This document shows, piece after piece, positions 7,467 through 14,759 of a stretch of 42,516 nucleotides of DNA. The translations under genes and the position numbers were made by a program. The stretch is from Streptosporangium nondiastaticum (GTDB lineage Bacteria; Actinomycetota; Actinomycetes; Streptomycetales; Streptomycetaceae). The stretch lies in contig NZ_PXWG01000050.1 of the NCBI RefSeq assembly GCF_003011965.1, forward strand, positions 1 through 42,516, written 5' to 3'. The stretch's first letter is position 1, and every line of letters begins with the position of its first letter. Below the pieces are notes generated by a model. The model was not told where the DNA came from and did not search any database. It saw only the letters and a list, made by a program, of their open reading frames with translations.

Positions 7467-8929
7467 CGAAGATCAGCTATCTGCCCGGCCGCTCCGGGAG
7501 TCCCGGCACGGACGCCCTGCCGCCCCTCGCGGAGTCCGTCGACTACATCGCCTCCCTGGGCAAGCCCACGGCCGCCCGCGTCCTCACGGACGCCCGCGAC
7601 GCGGGCCGGGTGGCCATCCAGCCGCGCTGCGGCGTCGGCGGCCACGAGGAGATGAAGGCCCTCCTGCGCGAGCTCGAGGAGCAGGCGGCCCCCGACATCC
7701 TCACCCTCACCATCGACTCCCACACCCGCCTCAAGCGCTTCGAGCAGGCCCTGCGCTCCCTCAACCGGGCGCCCGCCGACCTCAACGGCTATCCCCTGGT
7801 CAGCCACGGCTACCTCCGCGGCCGGGAGGTCAACGAGTCCGTCACCGCCCCGCTGGAGATACGCCACGGCTCGCCCGACGCCCGCATCCTCTTCGACGTC
7901 GCCGTCGCCTCCGGCATCACCTCCTTCGAGGGCGGCGGCATCTCGTACAACCTGCCGTACTCCAAGGCCGTCCCGCTCGCGGAGTCACTCGCCGCGTGGA
8001 ACGCCGTCGACACGGTGTGCGGCGAACTCGCCGCCCTCGGTCTGATCGTCGACCGCGAGCTCTTCGGCACCCTGACCGCCGTGCTCGTCCCGCCTTCCAT
8101 CAGCCTCGCGATCAGCGTGCTCGAAGCGGTGCTCGCCGCCCGCGCCGGAGTGCGCTGCATCTCCGTCTCGTACCCGCAGAGCGGCCATCTCGTCCAGGAC
8201 GTCGCCGCGCTGCGCGCGATCCCCGTCCTCGCCCGCACCTACCTGCCCCCCGAGGTGGACGTGCACGCCGTCCTCCACGAATTCATGGGCGTCTTCCCGA
8301 AGAAGCGCGGCAACGCGGAGGACCTGATCTTCTACGGGGCCCTCGTCGCCCGGCTCGGCGGCGCCTCCAAACTGATCACCAAGACCTACCAGGAAGCGTT
8401 CGGCATCCCCGACACCCGCGCGAACGTCGAGGGGCTGCGGCTGGCCGACCGCGCCAACTCGCCGCTCCTGGGCTTCGTCAAGGCCGACGAGGAACGCGTC
8501 GCCGACGAGCTCTCCTGGATCGTCGACGAGGTCGCCGACATCGTCGAACCCGTCCTCGCCGCGCCCGACACCATGACCGCCGTGGTCGACGCCTTCGCGG
8601 CGGGACGCCTGGACATCCCCTTCAGCGCCAGCCGCTACGCCAAGTCCGAGATCATCCCCAAGCGGGACGCCGAGGGCGCCATCCGCTATCTGTCCACGGG
8701 CTCCCTCCCGTTCGGCGACCGCACGCGGCGGCGCAACAGCGAGCTCCTCGAAGGCGCCGGCCCCAAAGGCTCGGGCCTCAAAGGCTCCGGCGGTACGGGC
8801 CCCGTGATCGGTTCCCTGCTGACCGGCCTCACCGACGACATCAACTACTTCCCCACCCTCTTCGGGGAAATGCAGAAGGAAACGCAGAGGGCGACACAGA
8901 AGGAAACACAGAACGAGGACGCCGAGTGA
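7463..8929 (+). CDS. glmE: Glutamate (methylaspartate) mutase epsilon/E subunit
   Basis: A 488-residue TIM-barrel catalytic subunit, matching the family length (483 in Clostridium cochlearium). From my recollection of that enzyme, the arginine claw that binds the substrate carboxylates is conserved: Arg55 (QPRCG), Arg89 (TIDSHTR) and Arg134 (RHGSPD), equivalent to Arg66, Arg100 and Arg149. Glu156 and Tyr162/Tyr166 in SFEGGGISYNLPYSK match Glu171, Tyr177 and Tyr181. This supports reversible L-glutamate to threo-3-methylaspartate rearrangement by radical chemistry with adenosylcobalamin. The start ATG overlaps the glmS stop by 4 bp. The last about 55 residues diverge from the family and contain repeated PKGSG/LKGSG and QKETQ motifs. 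In actinomycetes such mutases usually feed natural-product pathways rather than glutamate fermentation. Confidence 0.94.
   Translation: MTKISYLPGRSGSPGTDALPPLAESVDYIASLGKPTAARVLTDARDAGRVAIQPRCGVGGHEEMKALLRELEEQAAPDILTLTIDSHTRLKRFEQALRSLNRAPADLNGYPLVSHGYLRGREVNESVTAPLEIRHGSPDARILFDVAVASGITSFEGGGISYNLPYSKAVPLAESLAAWNAVDTVCGELAALGLIVDRELFGTLTAVLVPPSISLAISVLEAVLAARAGVRCISVSYPQSGHLVQDVAALRAIPVLARTYLPPEVDVHAVLHEFMGVFPKKRGNAEDLIFYGALVARLGGASKLITKTYQEAFGIPDTRANVEGLRLADRANSPLLGFVKADEERVADELSWIVDEVADIVEPVLAAPDTMTAVVDAFAAGRLDIPFSASRYAKSEIIPKRDAEGAIRYLSTGSLPFGDRTRRRNSELLEGAGPKGSGLKGSGGTGPVIGSLLTGLTDDINYFPTLFGEMQKETQRATQKETQNEDAE
8762..8911 (+). repeat. Short in-frame duplications at the 3' end of glmE
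   Basis: Two duplications lie within the last 60 codons. Near 8762-8790, AAAGGCTCSGG occurs twice, encoding PKGSG-LKGSG. CAGAAGGAAACRCAG occurs at 8873-8887 and 8897-8911 with a 24-bp period, encoding QKETQ twice. They give a low-complexity, probably unstructured tail just before the stop codon. Confidence 0.75.
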
Positions 8930-8993
8930 CCACCGGCTGAGCCGCGCCGCACCGGCTTTTACGATTCGCTTCGCTCCAGCCAGGAGAACTGCT

Positions 8994-10985
8994 ATGCCAG
9001 CTATGTCAGCTATCTCTACGGAAGCAGAAACCATACGCATCTGCATTGTCGGTGCCGGGCCGAGGGGGACCGTCGCACTGGAGCGCGTCTGCGCCAATGC
9101 CCCTGAAATCGCGGGGGACAAACAGGTGGAGGTGCACGTCGTGGACCCCTACCCGGCGGGAGGCGGGCGGGTGTGGCAGCTCGGCCAGTCGCGCCGGCTG
9201 CTGATGAACACCGTCGCCGGGGACGTGACCGTGTTCACGGACGACACCGTCACCTGTGAGGGCCCGCTGACGTCCGGGCCCACGCAGTACCAGTGGGCGC
9301 GCATGGTCGCCGCGGGTGAGGTCACCGATGTGTCCGAGGAGGCCAGGGCCGAGGCCGCGGTGATGGAACCGTGGTCCTACGCCTCACGGGCGTTTCAGGG
9401 CGAATACCTCGGCTGGGCCTTCGCCCACATCGTGCGCAACGCGCCGTCCGGGGTGCGGATCCGGGTGCACCGGGCGCGGGCGACCTCGCTCACCGAGTCC
9501 GCGGACGGCACGCAGCAGGTGTCGCTGGAGGGACGGGAGCTGCCGCTGGCGGTCGACGCGGTGATCCTCGCGCAGGGGCACTACGACGTCGAGCCCACGG
9601 AGAGGCAGCGCGACCTCGCCGGTTTCGCCTCCCGCCATGGTCTGCACTACGTGCCGCCGAGCAGCCCGGCGGAGGCGGACCTGACGCCGATCGGCGCGGG
9701 CGAGCCCGTCGCCCTGCGGGGCCTCGGGCTGAATTTCTACGACTACATGGCCTTGCTCACCGAGGGCAGGGGCGGGCGCTTCGTCCCCGGTTCCGACGGC
9801 CGGCTGACCTATCTGCCGAGCGGCGACGAGCCGGTGGTCCACGCCGGTTCGGGGCGCGGCGTGCCGTACCGCGCGCGGGCGGAGATCCGTCAGGAGATCG
9901 TGCCCCGCTACCGGGCGACGTTCCTGTCCGCCGGCGAGATCGCCCGGCTGAGGGGCCCGGCGGGCACCGGACGCACCGACTTCATGCGCGACCTGTTCCC
10001 CCTCGTGGCGAAGGAAGTCGCCTGGAACTACTACAAGGTGCTGCTGCAGGCGGACGATCCGGCCGGGCACGCCCGGCTGCTGGCCGAGTACCCGCGGCAC
10101 GCCTGGGGGTCCCCGGAGATGGAGGCCCTCCTGAGCGACCTGGTGCCCGATCCGGAGCTGCGCTGGAACTGGGAGGCGCTCGACCGCCCCGCGGACCGGA
10201 GGGAGTTCACCGGCTCCGCCGACTACCGCGCGTGGATCCTCGGCGTCCTGGACGAGGATCTGCGGCACTCGGATCTCGGCCCGGCCGTCAGCGCCGTCAA
10301 GGCCGCCGCCGCGGTCATGCGCGACCTGCGCGACGAAGTGCGGCAGGTCATCTCGCACCGGGGCCTGAGCGGCGCCTCCTACCGGGACCACATCGACCAC
10401 TGGTTCAGCGGCCTGAACAACTACGCCGCCAGCGGGCCGCCGGCGACGCGCGTCCGGCAGCTCCGCGCCCTGGTCGAGGCGGGGGTCGTCCAGGTGCTCG
10501 GCCCGCGCATGACGGTGACGGCGGACGAGGAGTCCGGCGCCTTCCTCGTCGGCTCGCCGCAGGTGCCGGGCGCGCCGCTTCGCGTGACCGCGCTCGTCGA
10601 GGCTCACCTGCCGACGACCGACGTGCGCCGGGCCACCGACCCGCTGCTGGCGTCGCTGCGGTCCACGGGCGGATGCCGGGCCCACTTCATCCCGGACGCG
10701 GCGGGCTCCGGCTACGAGACGGGCGGTCTGGACGTCACGGACGTGACCTTCCAGGTCATCGACGGACAGGGCGTTCCCCACCCGGCCCGCTTCTCCTACG
10801 GGCCTCCGGTGGAGTCGGTGCAGTGGGTCACCGCGATCGGCGCCCGGCCGCACGTCAACTCCCGCACGCTGCTCCAGGGCGACTCCATCGCCCGCTCCTG
10901 CCTCAAGCAGGGCATGAGCCGGCTCGCCGGGGCGGCGGGCTCCGCGGGGCGGGACGACGCGGAGCTGACGGCGCCCGTACGCTGA
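8994..10985 (+). CDS. Large FAD/NAD(P)-binding oxidoreductase (NAD_binding_9-type)
   Basis: A 663-residue flavoprotein. The N-terminal Rossmann motif ICIVGAGPRGTVALERV (about residues 16-32) binds FAD. The downstream segment RRLLMNTVAGDVTVFTDD is typical of the PF13454-like FAD/NAD(P)-binding family. A second glycine-rich motif, VALRGLGLNFYDYM (about 238-251), probably binds NAD(P)H. The two-dinucleotide layout resembles class B monooxygenases, including N-hydroxylating enzymes, but the exact reaction is not assignable. The ATG at 8994 follows AGGAG. It lies 64 bp after glmE on the same strand and is followed by a strong terminator, making it the last gene of the cassette. Oxidation, for example N-oxidation, of the 3-methylaspartate made by GlmES is an attractive but unproven role. 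Confidence 0.8.
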   Translation: MPAMSAISTEAETIRICIVGAGPRGTVALERVCANAPEIAGDKQVEVHVVDPYPAGGGRVWQLGQSRRLLMNTVAGDVTVFTDDTVTCEGPLTSGPTQYQWARMVAAGEVTDVSEEARAEAAVMEPWSYASRAFQGEYLGWAFAHIVRNAPSGVRIRVHRARATSLTESADGTQQVSLEGRELPLAVDAVILAQGHYDVEPTERQRDLAGFASRHGLHYVPPSSPAEADLTPIGAGEPVALRGLGLNFYDYMALLTEGRGGRFVPGSDGRLTYLPSGDEPVVHAGSGRGVPYRARAEIRQEIVPRYRATFLSAGEIARLRGPAGTGRTDFMRDLFPLVAKEVAWNYYKVLLQADDPAGHARLLAEYPRHAWGSPEMEALLSDLVPDPELRWNWEALDRPADRREFTGSADYRAWILGVLDEDLRHSDLGPAVSAVKAAAAVMRDLRDEVRQVISHRGLSGASYRDHIDHWFSGLNNYAASGPPATRVRQLRALVEAGVVQVLGPRMTVTADEESGAFLVGSPQVPGAPLRVTALVEAHLPTTDVRRATDPLLASLRSTGGCRAHFIPDAAGSGYETGGLDVTDVTFQVIDGQGVPHPARFSYGPPVESVQWVTAIGARPHVNSRTLLQGDSIARSCLKQGMSRLAGAAGSAGRDDAELTAPVR

Positions 10986-11012
10986 CGAGGCCGGCGGACA
11001 GGAAAGCCCTGA

Positions 11013-11051
11013 GGGGCGGGCCCGGGGGAGGTCTTCCCCCGGGCCCGCCCC
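11013..11051. terminator. Strong bidirectional terminator hairpin
   Basis: A perfect 17-bp GC-rich stem (11013-11029 with 11035-11051) closes a 5-nt loop. It sits between the convergent FAD-protein gene (stop 10983-10985) and the carboxymuconolactone-decarboxylase-like gene (stop at 11069), so it probably ends both transcripts. Confidence 0.85.
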
Positions 11052-11068
11052 CGTTTACGGCCGGCTGG

Positions 11069-11470
11069 TCAGTGCTGTTCCGGGCCGCTGTCGTGGGCCT
11101 CGTGGACCTCATGGATCGCCTTCATCAGCGCGATGCCGGCCGGGGCACCGGCGTATGCGGCGCATTGCAGGGCCACTTCGGCCATTTCCTCGACGGAACA
11201 TCCGTTGCGCAGGGCACCGTGGATGTTGAGGCGCAGCTCTTCGGGCCGGTTCAGGGCGGTGAGGAGGGCGAGGTTGAGGAGGCTGCGCGTCCGGCGGTCC
11301 AGGCCCTCGCGCGCCCAGACCGAGCCCCACGGGTACGTCGTGATCAGGTCGAGCAGGGGTTTCGCCGGAGGCCAGTCGCTCAGCAGGGAGTTGACGTGCT
11401 CGTCGCCGAGCACTTCCCGGCGGATACGGTCGCCTTCCGCGTACCGTTCGGGCATAGATAGCTCACGCAT
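11069..11470 (-). CDS. Carboxymuconolactone decarboxylase (PcaC) family protein
   Basis: A 133-residue all-helical protein. The C-terminal half, HGALRNGCSVEEMAEVALQC then AAYAGAPAGIALMKAIHEV, matches PcaC-type gamma-carboxymuconolactone decarboxylases (about 130 residues) and has the conserved His. The AhpD peroxidase CxxC motif is absent, favouring decarboxylase- or lactone-type chemistry over peroxide reduction. The start is uncertain. ATG at 11468-11470 has GGGG six bases upstream and is preferred. A TTG at 11485 overlaps the tautomerase stop (TTGA) and would add five residues. With the tautomerase gene it forms a two-enzyme unit reminiscent of aromatic ring-cleavage pathways, although the rest of such a pathway is absent. 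Confidence 0.85.
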   Translation of the reverse strand: MRELSMPERYAEGDRIRREVLGDEHVNSLLSDWPPAKPLLDLITTYPWGSVWAREGLDRRTRSLLNLALLTALNRPEELRLNIHGALRNGCSVEEMAEVALQCAAYAGAPAGIALMKAIHEVHEAHDSGPEQH

Positions 11471-11481
11471 GGACGCCCCGG

Positions 11482-11712
11482 TCAATCCGCTGCCGAAGGC
11501 ACGGGCTCAAGTGCGGGGGCATACGTAGGAAGGTTCGTGCACATCTCGCCGCCGACCGCCCAGTTCTCCTGCGTGACGTCGCGGATGATGACGTAGATGC
11601 GTTCGCGCGCGCTCCCGCAGGTGCGCTGGAAGGCGTCGGTGAGCTCACGCGCCAGGGCGGCCTTGGCCGCCTCGGACCGGCCGTGCAACATGTCGACAGC
11701 GATGACGGGCAT
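11482..11712 (-). CDS. 4-oxalocrotonate tautomerase family protein
   Basis: A 76-residue protein beginning MPVIAVDMLHGRSEAAKAAL. After removal of Met, Pro1 is the catalytic base of the 4-OT superfamily. Arg37 in RERIYVIIRDV is near the position of the catalytic arginine pair, and the VGGEM segment follows as in 4-OT enzymes, which are typically 61-80 residues and oligomeric. ATG at 11710-11712 is preceded by GGAAGGGA, which fixes this start over longer readings. It lies 47 bp downstream of the GlxA/AraC-type regulator gene and touches the PcaC-like gene. The likely role is keto-enol tautomerisation of a dicarbonyl or ring-fission product. The substrate is unknown. Confidence 0.88.
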   Translation of the reverse strand: MPVIAVDMLHGRSEAAKAALARELTDAFQRTCGSARERIYVIIRDVTQENWAVGGEMCTNLPTYAPALEPVPSAAD

Positions 11713-11759
11713 GCAAATCCCTTCCCAGGGGGTTCTGACGAAGGCAATCACCTCCGTTT

Positions 11760-12869
11760 CTACCCTTGGAGCGGGGGAGCCGGATATCCGACTTTGGTGC
11801 AAGAACCGGCAGCGGAGCCGGAAGCAGCGATCGGGGCAGCCGTGCTGGAATCATGCGCCCCGCCGTCCGCGGCACGGTACGCACGGCGGTATTCGCTGGG
11901 AGGAATGCCGACACTGCGAGCGAAGTGGAGCCGGAGGTTTCCGGCGCCGCCCAGGCCGCACTGCTCGGCGATCTTGTCCATCGGCTGGTCGGTGGTCTCC
12001 AGCAGCTCCTTGGCGCGCGAGATGCGCTGGGCCTGGAGCCATTGGAGGGGCGTGGTGCCCGTCGCCCGGTGGAAGCGCCGCACCAGCGTCCGTACGCTCG
12101 TGCCGGCCTGCCGGGCCAGTTGGGGAGCGGTGAGGGGCTGGTGGAGGCGCTCGGCGGCCCAGTGCAGCAACGGGGCCAGCCCGCTGTCGGTCTCCGCCGG
12201 CGGCACGGGCGTCTCGATGTACTGGGCCTGACCGCCGGGCCTGTGGGCGGGGACGACGAGGTGACGGGCGACCGAGCCTGCCACCCGGGACCCCAGGTCC
12301 TTGCGCAGCACGTGCAGGCACAGGTCGATGCCGGCGGTGCTGCCGGCGCTGGTGAGGATGTCCCCGTCGTCGATGTAGAGGACGGTGGGGTCGACGTCGA
12401 CCTCGGGGTAGCGCTCGGCCAGGAGCGGAGCGTGCTGCCAGTGCGTGGCTGCACGGCGCCCGTCGAGCAGCCCGGCCGCCGCCAGGACGAAGGCACCCGA
12501 GCACAGGGAGACGATGCGCGCGCCGCGGTCGTGAGCTTCCCTGACGGCCTCCAGGAGCCGCGCCGGCGGGTCTTCACGGACGTCCGCGCTGGCGGGGACG
12601 ATGACGGTGTCCGCTTCGACCAGTTCGCGGTAGCCGTGCGGGGTGTGCGTGGTGAACCACTGCCGGGCCGGGACGGCTTCGCCCTCCGTGAGGTTGCAGA
12701 GCCGGAAGTCGTACCAGGGGACGCCGGGATCGGGATGCGACGTGCCGAACACATGGCAGGGCACTGCCAGTTCAAGGATCGGCATGCCCTCGGTGACCGC
12801 CACGGCCACGGAACCGGGACCGGGGCCGGGGCCGAGGCCGAGGCCGGGACCCCCGGACTGCTGCGTCAT
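11760..12869 (-). CDS. GlxA-type transcriptional regulator (DJ-1/PfpI domain plus AraC HTH)
   Basis: A 369-residue regulator. Residues about 20-190 form a DJ-1/PfpI glutamine-amidotransferase-like sensor domain (VTEGMPILELAVPCHVFGTS; nucleophile-elbow-like SLCSGAFVLAAAGLL). Residues about 235-330 form an AraC double HTH (LTAPQLARQAGTSVRTLVRR, then MDKIAEQCGLGGAGNLRLHF). The C-terminal tail of about 35 residues is Ala/Ser-rich. The N-terminus carries a GPGPGPG tract. The start at ATG 12867-12869 lies within one of two TCATGGCAG direct repeats, suggesting autoregulation. It heads a minus-strand unit with the tautomerase and PcaC-like genes and faces an MFS exporter gene, its other likely target. 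The ligand is unknown. Confidence 0.9.
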   Translation of the reverse strand: MTQQSGGPGLGLGPGPGPGSVAVAVTEGMPILELAVPCHVFGTSHPDPGVPWYDFRLCNLTEGEAVPARQWFTTHTPHGYRELVEADTVIVPASADVREDPPARLLEAVREAHDRGARIVSLCSGAFVLAAAGLLDGRRAATHWQHAPLLAERYPEVDVDPTVLYIDDGDILTSAGSTAGIDLCLHVLRKDLGSRVAGSVARHLVVPAHRPGGQAQYIETPVPPAETDSGLAPLLHWAAERLHQPLTAPQLARQAGTSVRTLVRRFHRATGTTPLQWLQAQRISRAKELLETTDQPMDKIAEQCGLGGAGNLRLHFARSVGIPPSEYRRAYRAADGGAHDSSTAAPIAASGSAAGSCTKVGYPAPPLQG

Positions 12870-12903
12870 GGCAGTAATCTAACGGCTCATGGCAGATCTG
12901 CCA
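12866..12903. promoter_or_regulatory. Candidate GlxA/AraC-type operator: 21-bp-spaced direct repeats and a perfect palindrome
   Basis: TCATGGCAG occurs at 12866-12874 and again at 12887-12895, exactly 21 bp (two helical turns) apart, the spacing preferred by AraC-family dimers. The second copy overlaps the perfect 14-bp palindrome TGGCAGATCTGCCA (12890-12903). The site covers the start codon and upstream region of the regulator gene and is about 160 bp from the divergent MFS gene. Confidence 0.55.
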
Positions 12904-12951
12904 CTCGATAGGGCGGTCATGGACGCCGATAGTGGAAAGCGCCCCCCTTCG

Positions 12952-13032
12952 TTCAGCGCCTCCCTTCATTGAGCGCCTCCCTTTCATCCCCCTTTATTCA
13001 CCCCCCCTTCTTCATTCAGCGCCTCCCTTTCG
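12952..13032. repeat. Three copies of TTSAGCGCCTCCCTT upstream of the MFS gene
   Basis: Near-identical 15-bp copies lie at 12952-12966, 12969-12983 and 13015-13029, ending 31 bp before the MFS start codon at 13060. The whole 12940-13035 stretch is strongly pyrimidine-rich on this strand. It may be a regulatory array or a slippage product. Confidence 0.7.
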
Positions 13033-13059
13033 TACACCGGAGAGACGACGGATACGTCC

Positions 13060-14487
13060 ATGACCTCAACTCCCGAAGCCCGGACGGTGGATGCGGCGCC
13101 CGCCGCCGTTCCCGCACCGGCGGATCCCCGGCGCTGGCTGGTGCTGACCGTCGCGTCGGCCGCCCAGTTCCTGGCGATCCTCGACCTGTTCGCCGTCACC
13201 GTGGCCTTCCCCGCCCTGGAGGAGTCGTTCCCGCAGGCCTCGCTCGCCTCCATGTCGTGGGTGCTGAACGGCTACACGATCGTCCTCGCGGCGCTCCTCA
13301 TCCCCGCCGGGCGGCTCGCGGACGAGACGAGCCGCAAGGGCAGCTTCCTGATCGGCATGGTCCTCTTCGGTCTCTCCTCGGTCGGCTGTGCCGTCGCCCC
13401 CGGTCTCGCCGTGCTGATCGTCGCCCGTGTGGTGCAGGCGGTGGCCGCCGCCGTCCTCGTGCCCACGTCCCTGGGGCTGGCCCTGCCGGCCTTCCCCGAG
13501 CACGAGCGCTCCACGGCCATCGGCATCTGGACGGCGGTCGCGGCGGTCGCCGCGGGCAGCGGCCCGGTGCTGGGCGGCCTGCTGGTGGAGATCAGCTGGC
13601 GGTGGATCTTCCTGATCAACATCCCCATCTGCGCCGTGGCCGCCCTGGCCGGCGCGCGACTGCTGCCCCGGGTGCCCCGCAAGGCGTCACAGGGTCTGGA
13701 CCTCCTCGGGTCGGCGCTCATCCTGCTCGCCTCCGGCGCGCTGACGACGGCCTTCGTCGAGGCGCCCGGCTGGGGTTACACGTCGCCCGGGACCCTGGGC
13801 TGCTTCGTCGCGGCGGTGGTCCTGGTCCTCGCCTGCCTGCGCCACGTCCGCCGCACCTCGGACCCGATCATCAGCCCCACGCTGTTCGCGAGCCGGCTGT
13901 TCCGGGTCGGCACCGTCGGGGTCTTCCTCTACTACCTGGCGTTCGCCTCGATGCTCTTCGAGGCCGCTCTCTTCCTGACCGGCCAGTGGGACTACTCGGT
14001 CCTGCGCGCCGGCCTGGGCATCGCGCCCACCCCGGTCACTGTCATGATCCTGTCCGCCCTCTCGGGGAAGATCATCCGGCGTGTCGGCGCCCGGGCCTCC
14101 GCGGTGAGCGGCGGCGTGGTGTTCGCCGTGGGCTGCGCCTGGTGGTTCGCCGCGGCGGGCCCCGCGCCGCACTACGCGGCCGCCTACCTGCCCGGTGCGG
14201 TCCTCGTCGGCGCGGGCAACGCCCTGATCCAGCCGGCCCTGTTCGGCGCGGCGAGCGGGCTGCCGGCCGAGCAGCTGTCGGTGGGCTCGGGCACGCTGAT
14301 GATGTCCCGCCAGATCGGCTCCGCCCTGGGCGTCGCCCTGCTCACCGCGATCCTCGGAAGCTCGGAGCACCCGACGATGGGCGCCTTCCGGCACGGCTGG
14401 ATCTACATGATCGTCACCGCACTGCTGGCCGCGCTGGCCGGCCTGCGCTACCGCGCGAACACTCCCGCCACTCCCGCCAAGGCCTGA
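13060..14487 (+). CDS. MFS exporter, DHA2 (14-TM) family
   Basis: A 475-residue multi-spanning protein. TM1 carries LDLFAVTVAFPALEESF, followed by SWVLNGYTIVLAALLIPAGR and the motif A-like GRLADETSRKGSF. Antiporter motif C is seen as GSGPVLGGLLVEISWRW. The 14-helix length fits DHA2 exporters of drugs or small metabolites driven by proton exchange. ATG 13060 is preferred, since its context MTSTPEARTVDAAP gives a normal cytoplasmic N-terminus. The ribosome binding site is weak. The gene is divergent from the GlxA/AraC-type regulator and followed by a hairpin terminator. It could export the product of either neighbouring cassette or act as a separate resistance pump. Confidence 0.87.
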   Translation: MTSTPEARTVDAAPAAVPAPADPRRWLVLTVASAAQFLAILDLFAVTVAFPALEESFPQASLASMSWVLNGYTIVLAALLIPAGRLADETSRKGSFLIGMVLFGLSSVGCAVAPGLAVLIVARVVQAVAAAVLVPTSLGLALPAFPEHERSTAIGIWTAVAAVAAGSGPVLGGLLVEISWRWIFLINIPICAVAALAGARLLPRVPRKASQGLDLLGSALILLASGALTTAFVEAPGWGYTSPGTLGCFVAAVVLVLACLRHVRRTSDPIISPTLFASRLFRVGTVGVFLYYLAFASMLFEAALFLTGQWDYSVLRAGLGIAPTPVTVMILSALSGKIIRRVGARASAVSGGVVFAVGCAWWFAAAGPAPHYAAAYLPGAVLVGAGNALIQPALFGAASGLPAEQLSVGSGTLMMSRQIGSALGVALLTAILGSSEHPTMGAFRHGWIYMIVTALLAALAGLRYRANTPATPAKA

Positions 14488-14504
14488 GCGCCTTCCCCGG
14501 ACCC

Positions 14505-14544
14505 CGCCCGGCCTGCCTGACTCCCCCGACAGGAAGGCCGGGCG
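14505..14544 (+). terminator. Rho-independent-like hairpin after the MFS gene
   Basis: CGCCCGGCCT (14505-14514) pairs with AGGCCGGGCG (14535-14544). The inner CCTG (14516-14519) and CAGG (14530-14533) extend the stem. It lies 18 bp after the MFS stop codon and has no long T tract, as is common in Streptomyces. Confidence 0.65.
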
Positions 14545-14557
14545 GCTCTCTGTGCCA

Positions 14558-14634
14558 CGAGCACGTACCGGTGCCATGACCACCTACCGGCGCCACGAGC
14601 GCGTAACCGGTGCCCCGAGCGCGCACCGGTGCAC
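14558..14634. repeat. Four degenerate 19-20-bp tandem units
   Basis: Units near 14558, 14577, 14596 and 14616 follow CGAGCRCGTACCGGTGCCA. They lie in the 272-bp gap between the MFS gene and the TAXI binding-protein gene. No gene is evident in that gap. The CACCGGTG/ACCGGT cores are self-complementary. Confidence 0.65.
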
Positions 14635-14759
14635 CGCGCAACGATCAGCGGGCCGCAGCGGGCGAGGACGCCGGGCAGGGGCCGCGCCGGCCCGTGCCGA
14701 TCGGGCATCGTTTCGCCGCTCCTCTCCCGCAGCCCGCCGGGGCCTGGCAGGATCCGCCC

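Noticed and set aside
11485..11485. TTG start for the PcaC-like gene overlapping the tautomerase stop (TTGA)
   Set aside because: Translational coupling is possible, but no good ribosome binding site precedes it, and the ATG at 11470 has a better context.
1523..14700. Integrative mobile element
   Set aside because: No integrase, transposase, tRNA target or flanking att repeat was seen. The block may still have been acquired by homologous exchange of flanks.
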